Shown piece by piece: positions 52,017-61,073 of a stretch of DNA of 64,000 bases (position 1 is the first letter of the stretch; each line of letters begins with the position of its first letter). Source of the DNA: Alphaproteobacteria bacterium (GTDB taxonomy: Bacteria; Pseudomonadota; Alphaproteobacteria; Caulobacterales; Caulobacteraceae). Both the position numbers and the translations under genes were made by a program. Where the stretch lies: contig JAHJME010000021.1 of NCBI GenBank assembly GCA_018821435.1, positions 62,001 through 126,000 on the forward strand, read 5' to 3'. The notes below the pieces were generated by a model. That model saw nothing but the letters and a program-made list of their open reading frames with translations, had not been told where the DNA came from and did no database searches.

Positions 52017-53452
52017 TGCGCCTGTCCGACGCCACCCTGGCGCAGGTCCGCGCGCCCGTCCGCACGCCCGCCTATGACCGGGCCGCGACGCGCGTGGGCG
52101 TGGTCCACTTCGGCCCCGGCGCGTTCCACCGCGCCCATCAGGCCTGGTATTTCGACCGCATGCTGGCCAGCGATCCCGGCCTGGCGATCTGCGCCGTCTC
52201 GCTGCGCACGCCGGATCTTCGCGACGCGCTGACGCCGCAGGACGGGCTCTATGCCCTGGCCGAGAAGGACGCCGCGCCGAGCGTCCAGGTGATCGGATCC
52301 ATCAAGGAGGTGCTGGTCGCGTCCGAGGCGCCGGACGCGGTGTTCGAACGGCTGATGCAGGCCCGGTACGTCACCGCGACCGTGACCGAGAAGGGCTATT
52401 GCCTGACCACCGGCGGCGCGCTGGACCTGGGCCACCCCGACATCCGTCACGACCTGGATGCGCCGGAGCGGCCGGTCAGCGTCATCGGCTGGATCACCGA
52501 GGCGCTGCGCCGGCGGAAAGCCGCGACAATTCAGCCATTTACGACGATCAGCTGCGACAACCTCTCCGACAACGGCTTCAAGCTGAAGCGCGCCGTCGTT
52601 CGGTTCGCGACGGCCCGCGGCGAACCCGAACTGGCCGCCTGGATCGAGGCCGACGCCGCCTTCCCCTGCAGCATGGTCGACTCCATCACCCCCGCCACGG
52701 ACGACGCCCTGCGCGCTCAGGCCGCCGAGACCTTGGGACTGACCGACGCATGGCCCGTCCAGCGCGAGCGCTTCGTGCAGTGGGTGGTCGAGGACCGGCT
52801 GGGCGCCGACGCGTCGCTGTTCGCCGCCGCCGGCGTCACCGTCGCCACGGCTGTGGCCCCCTTCGAGCGGGCCAAGTTGCGCCTGCTGAATGGCGCGCAT
52901 TCCACCCTGGCCTATGTCGGCCTGGGGCTGGGCCACGGGACGGTCGCGGCCGCCATGGACGACCCTCGGCTGGCTGGCTTCGTCGAGCGGATGATGCGTG
53001 AGGACGTGACCCCCAGCCTCCATGCGCCGGACCTGGATGCGCCCGCCTACATCGATGAGATCCTGGCTCGTTTTCGCAATGCGGCCATCGTCCACAAGCT
53101 GTCGCAGATCGCCTGGGACGGGTCGCAGAAGCTGCGCTTCCGTCTGCTGGAGACCGCATCCGAAGCCCTCGCCGCAGGCCGCCCGATAGACCGACTGGCC
53201 GTGGGCGTGGCCGCGTGGATGCGGTTCGTCGTCCGCCAGGCCAAGGGCGGGATCCCGATCGTCGATCCCCTCGCCCAGGTGCTGTCCGACACCGCGTCGG
53301 CCTGCGACGGCGCGACGGCCGATGTCGCCCGCTTCCTGGCGCTGGAGGCGGTCTTCCCGCTCGACCTGGCGCGCAACGCCCGTTTCAAGGTCGCTGTCAG
53401 CGACGCCTACGCGCGGCTGAACGCGGATCCTGACGGGGTTCTAGCGCGCTAG
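52016..53452 (+). CDS. uxaB: Tagaturonate/fructuronate reductase (mannitol dehydrogenase family)
   Basis: A 478-residue NAD(H)-dependent reductase. The N-terminal Rossmann domain has RVGVVHFGPGAFHRAHQAWYFD. The C-terminal domain has the active-site region TISCDNLSDNG and ERAKLRLLNGAHSTLAY, with the Lys and Asn-His of long-chain polyol dehydrogenases. By sequence it looks like the UxuB type. Its overlap with uxaA and the lack of a uxuA mannonate dehydratase here suggest it makes altronate from tagaturonate. The specificity is inferred, so the symbol could also be uxuB. Confidence 0.85.
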   Translation: MRLSDATLAQVRAPVRTPAYDRAATRVGVVHFGPGAFHRAHQAWYFDRMLASDPGLAICAVSLRTPDLRDALTPQDGLYALAEKDAAPSVQVIGSIKEVLVASEAPDAVFERLMQARYVTATVTEKGYCLTTGGALDLGHPDIRHDLDAPERPVSVIGWITEALRRRKAATIQPFTTISCDNLSDNGFKLKRAVVRFATARGEPELAAWIEADAAFPCSMVDSITPATDDALRAQAAETLGLTDAWPVQRERFVQWVVEDRLGADASLFAAAGVTVATAVAPFERAKLRLLNGAHSTLAYVGLGLGHGTVAAAMDDPRLAGFVERMMREDVTPSLHAPDLDAPAYIDEILARFRNAAIVHKLSQIAWDGSQKLRFRLLETASEALAAGRPIDRLAVGVAAWMRFVVRQAKGGIPIVDPLAQVLSDTASACDGATADVARFLALEAVFPLDLARNARFKVAVSDAYARLNADPDGVLAR

Positions 53453-53781
53453 GCGGCGGGCTTCAGCGTCTCAAGCTGCTGGGCGATCCGCCCCACGAGG
53501 TCGTGCGCCGAAATGCCCAGGCTGTCGGCGATCCGGCAGAACTCCAGCAGGTCCACCCGCCGCTGCCCGCGCTCGATCATCGCCACGTGCGACCCGGTCT
53601 TTCCCAGCCGCGCGGCCAGCGCCCGCTGGCTCAGCCCCGCCTCGCGACGCGCGCCGATTAGCACCTCGCGCACGACGCCATACTCGTCGGAAAAGACCGG
53701 ATTGGGCCGCCGCGGGGTGCGGGGGAACGGGCTCAGGGGCTGGGATGTCACCGTGTTGACACCGGTGTCAGTGAAAGGCAT
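53449..53781 (-). CDS. XRE-family HTH regulator
   Basis: A 110-residue protein. Residues about 36-98 are a Cro/C1-type HTH: VLIGARREAGLSQRALAARLG, then SHVAMIERGQRRVDLLEFCRIADSLG. The first 35 residues are a polar, proline-rich leader. The ATG at 53781 has AGGGA 5 bases upstream. An operator (53756-53771) lies inside codons 4-9, so repressor binding would block elongation or an internal promoter. The 3' end overlaps the uxaB stop region by 4 bases. It may tune the TonB receptor, from which it diverges. Confidence 0.8.
   Translation of the reverse strand: MPFTDTGVNTVTSQPLSPFPRTPRRPNPVFSDEYGVVREVLIGARREAGLSQRALAARLGKTGSHVAMIERGQRRVDLLEFCRIADSLGISAHDLVGRIAQQLETLKPAA
53756..53771. promoter_or_regulatory. 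Predicted LacI-type operator, TTGACACCGGTGTCAG
   Basis: Contains the perfect 14-bp palindrome TGACACCGGTGTCA at 53757-53770. It lies within the 5' coding part of the XRE gene and 160 bases upstream of the TonB receptor. Its centre is 80 bases from the site at 53836. Confidence 0.78.
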
Positions 53782-53829
53782 GTTCCCTACACGCCTGAAA
53801 TTGCTTCAATCTGGAGCGCATGATTCCAG

Positions 53830-53851
53830 GCTAATATGACACCGGTGTCAT
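53830..53851 (+). promoter_or_regulatory. TonB-receptor promoter -10 with perfect LacI-type operator
   Basis: ATGACACCGGTGTCAT at 53836-53851 is a perfect 16-bp palindrome, the best site in the window. Immediately before it, GCTAATAT (53830-53837) matches the Caulobacter sigma-73 -10 consensus GCTANAWC in most positions, so the operator would cover the start point of the TonB receptor transcript. The -35 is weak (CTGGAGC at 53811). Confidence 0.72.
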
Positions 53852-53931
53852 TACAACGGGCGCCGGACGGGAAAACAAGGCCGCGTTGACGGTCACACGG
53901 AGGCAGGGCCTTCGTGGCAGGGGAGGTAACG

Positions 53932-56769
53932 ATGATGCGACCAGGCGATTTCCGCCTGCGCCGGCTGGTGTGCGGCGCGTCGATGATGGCCCTGGGCTTG
54001 TGCCTCGCCGGCCAGGCCGCGGCCCAGGCGGCCCCCAACAGCGAAGTCGACGAGATCGTCGTCACCGGCTTCCGGGGCAGCCTGCAGCAGGCGCTTCAGG
54101 AGAAGCGCCTCTCGACCGTCGCCTCGGATTCGATCCTGGCGGAAGACATCGGCAAGTTCCCCGACCTGAACCTCTCGGAATCGATCCAGCGGATCCCCGG
54201 CGTCGCCCTGGCGCGTGACGCCGGCGAAGGCCGCAACATCTCGGTGCGCGGCCTCGGCCCCGGCTTCACCCGCGTGCGGATCAACGGCATGGAGGCCCAG
54301 TCCACGACGGGGTCGTCCGACGCCAACGGCGGCGTCAACCGTGGCCGGAACTTCGACTTCAACGTCTTCGCCTCGGACCTCTTCAACGCCATCACCGTCC
54401 AGAAGACGGCCGCGGCCTCGACCGAAGAAGGCTCGCTCGGCGCCACGGTCGACCTGCAGACCGCACGCCCCTTCGATCGTGAGGGCTTCAACCTCGCGGG
54501 CTCGGTCCAGGCCGGCTACAACGACCTTTCCGAGAAGGTGAACCCGCGGGCCGCCTTCCTGATCTCCAACACCTGGATGGACGGGACCTTCGGCGCGCTG
54601 CTGTCGGTCGCCTACTCCAAGCGCGAGATCAAGGACGTGGGCACGTCCACGGTGCGCTGGGCCACGGGCAACGCCTTCGCCCCCGGCTTCCGCTCGGCCG
54701 CGCCGACCGCCGGCGTGACCCTGGCCCAGGCCAATGCCGCGTTCCACCCACGCTTCCCGCGCTTCGACGACTTCACCACCACGTCCGAGCGCCTGGGCGC
54801 CACGGGCTCGCTGCAATGGCGGCCCAGCGACAAGACGCTGTTCAACCTCGACTTCCTCTATGCCGACTTCAACGGCTCCCGCGAGGAGCGCTACCTGGAG
54901 GCCCCATCCTTCAGCGTCGGCGGCGCCTGCACCGCGGCCACGACGGCCAGCGGCACGTGCGGCATCGCCCAGACCGACATCGTCTCGGGCACGATCAACG
55001 GCAGCAACACCCTGGTGAAGGGCACGTTCAACAACGTCGACCTGCGCGTCGAGGATCGCTTCGACAAGCTGAAGACCAAGTTCCGCCAGCTCACCTTCGG
55101 CGGCTCGCACGAGTTCAACGAACAGTGGAAGGGCGACTTCGTGGCCGGCCACGCCACCTCGAAGTTCGACAACCCGATCCAGACGACGCTGACGCTCGAT
55201 CAGCTCAACGTGCAGGGTTACAGCTACGACTACAGCCAGGGCCGCGTGCCCCTGCTCTCCTACGGCAGCGCCAACCTGACCAGCCCCACCGCCTGGACCC
55301 TGACCCAGGTGCGCGAGCGGCCCCAGACGGCGGACAACACCTTCGACACCGTCCAGGCCAACATCTACTTCACGCCGATGGAGGCGCTGACCATCTCGGC
55401 GGGCGCCAACTTCAAGAAGTACAAGTTCGAGACCACCGAGCTGCGCCGCTCCAACGGCACCACCGCCAACCAGGAAGCGGTCATACCGGCCGGCCTCGCG
55501 GCCATTCCGCTGGCCAGCTACACGACCCTGACCAAGCTGAACGTCAGCGGCCTCGGTGTGCCGGCGGGCACGACGGTCAGCTGGCTGGTGCCGGACCTCT
55601 CCGTCGCCAAGTCGGTGCTCAGCCTGTACGATACCACGGCCTTCGGCGGCGCCTTCCGCCTCGGCCCCGAGCCGGCGCTGAACAACAACAGCAAGGTCAG
55701 CGAAGAGGACCGCGGCGTCTACGCCCAGGCCGACTGGCGCACCGAGATCGCCGGCATGCCGTTCCGCGGCAACATCGGCGTCCGCTATGTCGAGACCGAA
55801 CAGGCGGCGTCGGGCTTCGGCTTCCTGGGCGGCGTGCCGGTCGAGATCGACAGCAAGCGGAAGTATTCCGACACCCTGCCCTCGATCAACCTGGTGCTGG
55901 AGCCGATCGACAACTTCCTGATCCGCGCGGCGGCCGCCAAGGTCATGTCGCGCGCCAACCTCGGCCAGCTGACCCCCGGCGCCACGGTCAACGTGTCGGG
56001 CGCCGGTCGGACCGTCACCTCGGGCAACCCGAACCTCGAGCCGTTCCGGGCCAAGGCCTACGACGTGTCGTTCGAGTACTACTTCAACCGCGGCTCGCTG
56101 ATTTCGCTGGCGCTGTTCAAGAAGGACATCGGCAGCTTCGTCCAGAACCGCCAGACGATCACCACCTTCAACAACAACCCGTTCGGCATCCCCGACAGCG
56201 TGGCGGTCGCCGCCTGCGGCAACCTCGCGGGCTGCGACGCGACCACCACCCAGTGGCAGTTCACGGTGCCGGTGAACACCAAGGGCGGTCCGTTGAAGGG
56301 CTTCGAGCTCAGCTACCAGCAGTCGTTCACCGACATCCTGCCGGGCATCCTGGGCAACACCGGCCTGATCCTGAACTACACCGGGGTGAAGTCGTCGATC
56401 GACTACATCAACGGCGCGGGGGCGGTCGTGGCGACCAACGACCTGATCGGTCTGTCGCGCAAGTCGTACAACGCCACGGTCTACTACGAGGACGAGCGCT
56501 TCAGCGCCCGTGTCTCGGTCGCCCACCGCTCCGGGTTCTTCACCCGCGTGCCGGGGGCGGAAGCGGGCACGGACGTCGACGGCACCAACGGCACGCTCAA
56601 CGTCGATGCCTCGCTGCAATACTCCTGGAACGACCACCTGAAGTTCACGCTGGAGGGGGTCAACCTCACCGACGAATTCCAGGACCAGTTCAACGACTCC
56701 TCGGACCGCGTGTCGTTCTACCACCACACGGGTCGCGAGTTCCTGGTGGGCGTGCGCTACACGTTCTAG
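53932..56769 (+). CDS. TonB-dependent receptor, probable pectin-oligosaccharide transporter
   Basis: A 945-residue outer-membrane receptor. Signal peptide over residues 1-36 (cleavage near GQAAAQA), then a TonB box in VDEIVVTGFRGSL. The plug has ADSILAEDIGKFPDLNLSESIQRIPGVALARDAGEGRNISVRGLGPGFTRVRINGM, quoted here only as its run of plug motifs. The barrel ends in VGVRYTF with the terminal Phe needed for insertion. The IGKFPDLN form is typical of the carbohydrate-importing TonB receptors of Caulobacterales and xanthomonads. GGGGAGG lies just before ATG 53932. Its operator and position point to uptake of oligogalacturonides. Confidence 0.9.
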   Translation: MMRPGDFRLRRLVCGASMMALGLCLAGQAAAQAAPNSEVDEIVVTGFRGSLQQALQEKRLSTVASDSILAEDIGKFPDLNLSESIQRIPGVALARDAGEGRNISVRGLGPGFTRVRINGMEAQSTTGSSDANGGVNRGRNFDFNVFASDLFNAITVQKTAAASTEEGSLGATVDLQTARPFDREGFNLAGSVQAGYNDLSEKVNPRAAFLISNTWMDGTFGALLSVAYSKREIKDVGTSTVRWATGNAFAPGFRSAAPTAGVTLAQANAAFHPRFPRFDDFTTTSERLGATGSLQWRPSDKTLFNLDFLYADFNGSREERYLEAPSFSVGGACTAATTASGTCGIAQTDIVSGTINGSNTLVKGTFNNVDLRVEDRFDKLKTKFRQLTFGGSHEFNEQWKGDFVAGHATSKFDNPIQTTLTLDQLNVQGYSYDYSQGRVPLLSYGSANLTSPTAWTLTQVRERPQTADNTFDTVQANIYFTPMEALTISAGANFKKYKFETTELRRSNGTTANQEAVIPAGLAAIPLASYTTLTKLNVSGLGVPAGTTVSWLVPDLSVAKSVLSLYDTTAFGGAFRLGPEPALNNNSKVSEEDRGVYAQADWRTEIAGMPFRGNIGVRYVETEQAASGFGFLGGVPVEIDSKRKYSDTLPSINLVLEPIDNFLIRAAAAKVMSRANLGQLTPGATVNVSGAGRTVTSGNPNLEPFRAKAYDVSFEYYFNRGSLISLALFKKDIGSFVQNRQTITTFNNNPFGIPDSVAVAACGNLAGCDATTTQWQFTVPVNTKGGPLKGFELSYQQSFTDILPGILGNTGLILNYTGVKSSIDYINGAGAVVATNDLIGLSRKSYNATVYYEDERFSARVSVAHRSGFFTRVPGAEAGTDVDGTNGTLNVDASLQYSWNDHLKFTLEGVNLTDEFQDQFNDSSDRVSFYHHTGREFLVGVRYTF

Positions 56770-56778
56770 CGCCGCGAC

Positions 56779-56814
56779 AAGGCCGGGCGGTCACCCCTTC
56801 CGCCCGGCCTTTTT
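56779..56814 (+). terminator. Rho-independent terminator after the TonB receptor
   Basis: AAGGCCGGGCGG (56779-56790) pairs with CCGCCCGGCCTT (56800-56811) across a 9-base loop, and the stem runs into five T residues. It lies 10 bases after the TonB receptor stop. Confidence 0.9.
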
Positions 56815-56821
56815 CTTCGAC

Positions 56822-57859
56822 CTAGAGGGTCGGATCCGCGCTGATCCGCACCAGCATCTTGCCGAAGTTGCCGCCGCGCAGCATCTCGGCGAACGCCAGG
56901 GGCACGGTTTCCAGCCCCTCGCGAATATCCTCCAGATAACGCACCTCGCCCGCCGCGACCCAACCGGCCATGTCGCGCAGGAAGGCGTCCTGGTGCTCGG
57001 CCACATACTCGCCGACGAACAGGTCGCCGACCTTGACGCCGCGCGCCCGGAAGATCGCCTCACCCCGGCGCATCAGGTCGGCCCGCGCGTCGCCGCCGTC
57101 CGCATCGCCGTAATGAGCGATCAGGCCGCAGATCGTCATCCGCGCGCCCGTGTTGAACAGCGGCAGCACCGCGTCGAACACCGCGCCGCCGACGTTCTCG
57201 AAATAGACGTCAACGCCCGCCGGACAGGCCGCCGCCAGATCCTGCGGGAACGTCGGGCTCAGGTGCGAGACGCAGGCGTCGAAGCCCAGGTCGTCCACCA
57301 CGAACCGGCACTTGTCCTCACGGCCGGCGATGCCCACCACGCGGGCGCCGCGCAACCGTGCGAGCTGGCCGGCGATCTGCCCCACGCCGCCGGACGCGGC
57401 CGAGACAACCACGGTCTCCCCCGCCTTGGGCTCGGCCATCAGGATCATCCCCGCATAGGCCGTCAGGCCCAGCATCCCCAACACGCCCACGGCTTGCGAG
57501 ATCCGGCCCACGGCCGGGTCCAGCTTGCGCGGGATCATGTAGGCGGGCCGCGCGACGCCCTCCCCCATCAGCCCGTATTCGGCCCACCCGTTGGTGTTGA
57601 ACACCAGGTCGCCGGGCGCCAGGCCGGCCATGCGGCTTTCGACCACCTGGGACACCGTGCGCGCGTGGCAGGGTCCGCCCGCCGGCTCGACGCCGCGCTT
57701 CTTGTAGCCCCACTGATAGGGGTCGAGGGACACGTAGATCGTCCGCGTCAACGCCTGTCCGTCGGCCGGCGTCGGGATCGGCTCCTCGCGCAGTTCGAAC
57801 GTGTCCGGCTGCGGCCAAGGCGGCAGCGGGCCTTCGGCCAGGGTCCAGTATCGGTTCAT
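56822..57859 (-). CDS. NADP-dependent MDR oxidoreductase (CurA/leukotriene B4 dehydrogenase-like)
   Basis: A 345-residue zinc-free medium-chain dehydrogenase/reductase. N-terminal domain: LREEPIPTPADGQALTRTIYVSLDPYQWG, the family hallmark of CurA/prostaglandin reductase types. The nucleotide fold has VVVSAASGGVGQIAGQLARLRGARVVGIAG, and YFENVGG is also diagnostic. It reduces the C=C of alpha,beta-unsaturated carbonyls with NADPH. No zinc ligands are seen. It ends just after the terminator of the TonB receptor, on the opposite strand, and is 26 bases downstream of the patatin gene. Confidence 0.88.
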   Translation of the reverse strand: MNRYWTLAEGPLPPWPQPDTFELREEPIPTPADGQALTRTIYVSLDPYQWGYKKRGVEPAGGPCHARTVSQVVESRMAGLAPGDLVFNTNGWAEYGLMGEGVARPAYMIPRKLDPAVGRISQAVGVLGMLGLTAYAGMILMAEPKAGETVVVSAASGGVGQIAGQLARLRGARVVGIAGREDKCRFVVDDLGFDACVSHLSPTFPQDLAAACPAGVDVYFENVGGAVFDAVLPLFNTGARMTICGLIAHYGDADGGDARADLMRRGEAIFRARGVKVGDLFVGEYVAEHQDAFLRDMAGWVAAGEVRYLEDIREGLETVPLAFAEMLRGGNFGKMLVRISADPTL

Positions 57860-57885
57860 CGGCGTCTCCCGAAGGGTCTTGCGAG

Positions 57886-59013
57886 CTAAAGGGCCGGCGG
57901 CGGCAGGTCCGGCGGCGGCGTGGTCCAGAGGTGGTCGCCCTGCGCGCGCGTCACCGCCGCATCGAACACCCGCTTCATGTTGGCGGTGTCGAAATTCAGC
58001 ATGTTACCGTTGGCGGGATCGTCCAGCAGGGCCGTGGCGCTGAGCGGCAGGTTGTGGGCGGCGCAGAACGTCGCCGCGGTGCTGAGCGCGTTGCGATAGG
58101 AGAACCGCAGCATGGTGTCGAAGCTACGAAAAAGGATCGACGCGATGTTGTTGTGCGTGGTGCGCGGCGCCTGCTCCAGCACCGTGTTGACGATCACATA
58201 GATGCGGCCGTGATCCAGCCGGTTGCCCAGGTTTCGCCAGCGCAGCAGGGCTTCCGGCATGATGAACAGCGGGGCCGAGACGCCGCCGTCGACGTGCATC
58301 TCCTCGTAGGCGACGCCATCGGCCTCGCAGGCGAAGCGCCGCGGCGGGAAGAGGCCCGGCAGGCTCGACGACGCCACCAGGACCTTGCGGAACAGGGCCA
58401 GCGCTTCGGGTCCGCCGTGCGAGGCGATCTGCCCCATGTCCCAGATGCAGGTGGCCTGGCGGTCCAGGTCCGTCGTCATGGTCAGCAGACGGCGCCCCAG
58501 GGCGTGCTCCCGCGCAACGGCCTCCACGACATCTTGGTCGATGAACCGGTCGATCAACCTCTCCAGGGCCCGGGCCCCCAGCAGCCCCACGCCGAAGCTG
58601 TCCGGGCGGTGCTTGAGACTGAGCGCCTGGACCGCATAACCGCCCGTGTAGGCTTCGGTCAGCCGGTCGTCCCAGGCCGAACCCAGGAACGCGAACGGCG
58701 CCATCAGCGCCCCGGTGCTGACCCCGGTGACGATGGCGAACTTGGGCCGCGCCCCGGCCTGCGTCAGGCCGACCAGCACGCCCGCGCCGAACGCGCCGCC
58801 GGCGGCGCCGCCCGAGATCGCCAGGATGTTGAAGGGCTCGTCCGACAGAGCCGATCGGGGCAGCGCCAGCCGGTCCGCCGCAGCCACCAGGGAATCCTCG
58901 GCCTCCTCGACGCCGAACCGGACGCCCTCGAAGCCGGGCAGCTCGGTCCGCAGGCCTGCGGCGGGCGCGGGAAGCCGGATCGGAAAGAGGGTGCGCTTTG
59001 CGGGCGGTGGCAT
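57886..59013 (-). CDS. Patatin-like phospholipase
   Basis: A 375-residue lipid acyl hydrolase with a Ser-Asp dyad. The oxyanion hole is in ISGGAAGGAFGAGVL (about residue 66), the nucleophile is Ser99 in GVSTG, and the Asp is in HVDGGVSAPLF. SSSLPGLFPPRRF, before the DGG, is also typical. No signal peptide is evident; a short basic, proline-rich N-terminus is present, and export by a type V barrel is not encoded. It may act on membrane phospholipids. It lies 26 bases before the MDR gene and is probably co-transcribed with it. Confidence 0.88.
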   Translation of the reverse strand: MPPPAKRTLFPIRLPAPAAGLRTELPGFEGVRFGVEEAEDSLVAAADRLALPRSALSDEPFNILAISGGAAGGAFGAGVLVGLTQAGARPKFAIVTGVSTGALMAPFAFLGSAWDDRLTEAYTGGYAVQALSLKHRPDSFGVGLLGARALERLIDRFIDQDVVEAVAREHALGRRLLTMTTDLDRQATCIWDMGQIASHGGPEALALFRKVLVASSSLPGLFPPRRFACEADGVAYEEMHVDGGVSAPLFIMPEALLRWRNLGNRLDHGRIYVIVNTVLEQAPRTTHNNIASILFRSFDTMLRFSYRNALSTAATFCAAHNLPLSATALLDDPANGNMLNFDTANMKRVFDAAVTRAQGDHLWTTPPPDLPPPAL

Positions 59014-59078
59014 GCCCGCGCATGCTCACCACATCCGCCGGGCAAACAAAAGCCGCCGCCGGCCCTGGCGCGCGACGC

Positions 59079-60905
59079 TCAGTTCGTCGGCGGCTGTGGG
59101 CCGACGGGCGGCGCGGAGGCGTCCGGCGCGGCCGCCTGAACGGCCACCTCCACCGGCGGCGTCGGGACGGGCGCGGCGGGGCCGTAGGGGATCGCCTGGG
59201 TCGGCGCGCGCTTCAGCGCCGTGGTCATGAAGCTGCGCCACATCTCGGCCGGCGCGGTGGCGCCGCTGATCCGGCCCATCGGCCTGGCGTCGTCGCGGCC
59301 CATCCAGGCGCAGCTGGCGAAGCCGCCGGTGTAGCCGCAGAACCAGGCGTCCTTGTAGTCGGAGGTCGTGCCGGTCTTGCCGGCGAGGTCGTAGCCCGCC
59401 ACCCGCGCCCGCCCGCCGGTGCCGGCGGTCATGACGGTGCGCAGCATCTGGTTCAGCTCGCTAAGCGCCGGATTGGCGATGGCCGCGGCCGGCGTCGGCG
59501 CGCGCTTCTGGTAGATCACCGTCCCGCCCGAGCGGATCTTCTCGATCCCGTAGGCCTGCACCCGGTTGCCGCCGTTCGAGAACGCCGCATAGGCCTGGGT
59601 CATCTCGAGCGGCGAGACCAGGGTCGTGCCCAGCGCCATGGCTGGGTCGGTGTTCACGGTCGAGCTGATGCCGATGCGCCGCGCGGTCAGCGCCACCTGG
59701 GGGCGGCCTACCTCGTCGGCCAGTCGGGCGGCCACGGTGTTCACCGACTTGGCCAGCGCCGTCTCCAGCGTGATCGGGCCCAGATAGCTGCCGACCTCAT
59801 AGTTGCTGGGCGACCAGCCATTGATCGTCACCGGCTCGTCGATCACCTCGGTCAGCGGCGTCCGCCCCTGCTCCAGGGCGGTGAGATAGACGAACGGCTT
59901 CCAGGCCGAACCCGCCTGGCGTCGCGCATTGACCGCACGGTTGTAGGGCGCGCTGGGGTAATCGACCCCGCCGACCAGGGCGCGAACCCGACCTGATCCA
60001 TCCATCGCGACGATGGCCGCCTGGTCGGTGGACTGGGCCTTGAAGCGGGTGACCGTCGCCTTGGCGGCGTCGCCGGCGGCGGCCTCCATCGCCTGGTCCA
60101 GGGTGGTGTCCACGACTAGGTCGCGGGTCAGCTTCGGGACCATGCGGCGGACCTCGGCGTCCACCCAATCGACGAAGTACTGCGACGGCGCGCTGGCGGC
60201 GGTCTTGTAGACTTTGGGCGTCTGGGCCAGCGCCTTGTCGCGCTGGGCCGGGGTGATGGCGCCGGTCTCGACCATCGCGGCCAGGACCAGCTTGGTCCGC
60301 TCGGCCGACCGCTCGGGCTGTTCGACCGGATTATAGCCCGTCGGTGACTTGAGGATGCCGGCCAGCATGGCGGCCTCTCGGATCGACAGCTTCGCCGCCG
60401 GCTTGTTGAAGTAGCGCTGCGAGGCGGCTTCCAGCCCGTAGGCTCCGGCGCCGAAATAGACCCGGCTGAGATAGAGGCCCAGGATCTGCTTCTTGGTGTA
60501 CCCCCGTTCCAGCTCGATCGCATAGACCAGCTCGGTCGCCTTGCGCTCCAGCGTCCGCTCCTGGCTGAGGAACAGGTTGCGGGCCAGCTGCTGGGTGATC
60601 GTCGAGGCGCCCTGCGTCGCGCGCCCCTCGCTCAAGCCCGTCATGATGGCGCGGGCGATGCCGCGGGGATCAAAGCCGTCGTGCTCGTAGAAGCGCCGGT
60701 CCTCGATGGAGACGAACGCCGCAGGCACATGGGCCGGCAGCTTGGCGACATCCATCGGCGGCGCGAACCGGCCGCCACGCACGCCGATCACCGCGCCGTT
60801 GCGATCGAGATAGGTGACCTGGGGCGCCCGCTCGATCGCGGGCATGCGCGGCAGTTCCGGCGCCTGGGGGGCGGCCATGGCGAGGGCGGCGACAAGGGAC
60901 AGCAA
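59079..60905 (-). CDS. Class A penicillin-binding protein (PBP1A-type)
   Basis: A 608-residue bifunctional peptidoglycan synthase. The GT51 domain has the catalytic Glu68 in SIEDRRFYEHDGFD, then QGASTITQQLARNL and RKATELVYAIELE. The transpeptidase domain has SAWK (Ser333, Lys336), SVN (387-389) and KTGTT (510-514). A proline-rich tail (PPVEVAVQAAAPDASAPP) ends the protein. The start is TTG 60905, as an in-frame stop lies 10 codons upstream and no ATG precedes the hydrophobic segment. That segment (LLSLVAALAMAA) is short for a membrane anchor, and a cleaved signal is possible. Confidence 0.9.
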   Translation of the reverse strand: MLSLVAALAMAAPQAPELPRMPAIERAPQVTYLDRNGAVIGVRGGRFAPPMDVAKLPAHVPAAFVSIEDRRFYEHDGFDPRGIARAIMTGLSEGRATQGASTITQQLARNLFLSQERTLERKATELVYAIELERGYTKKQILGLYLSRVYFGAGAYGLEAASQRYFNKPAAKLSIREAAMLAGILKSPTGYNPVEQPERSAERTKLVLAAMVETGAITPAQRDKALAQTPKVYKTAASAPSQYFVDWVDAEVRRMVPKLTRDLVVDTTLDQAMEAAAGDAAKATVTRFKAQSTDQAAIVAMDGSGRVRALVGGVDYPSAPYNRAVNARRQAGSAWKPFVYLTALEQGRTPLTEVIDEPVTINGWSPSNYEVGSYLGPITLETALAKSVNTVAARLADEVGRPQVALTARRIGISSTVNTDPAMALGTTLVSPLEMTQAYAAFSNGGNRVQAYGIEKIRSGGTVIYQKRAPTPAAAIANPALSELNQMLRTVMTAGTGGRARVAGYDLAGKTGTTSDYKDAWFCGYTGGFASCAWMGRDDARPMGRISGATAPAEMWRSFMTTALKRAPTQAIPYGPAAPVPTPPVEVAVQAAAPDASAPPVGPQPPTN

Positions 60906-61073
60906 GGCGGGGCGGCTCCTGGGACCTGGGCTCCCTCAAGCCCGTCCGATGCGCCCCTTATGTGTCCCGCGCCGTCGGGCGGGCCAAGATAAATCGCGGT
61001 AATGCTGCGGCCGGGCGCCGCAAGCGCGCCGGGTCTTCACGGAATCTCAGCGGCGGCGCGGCATGGTCCGCAC

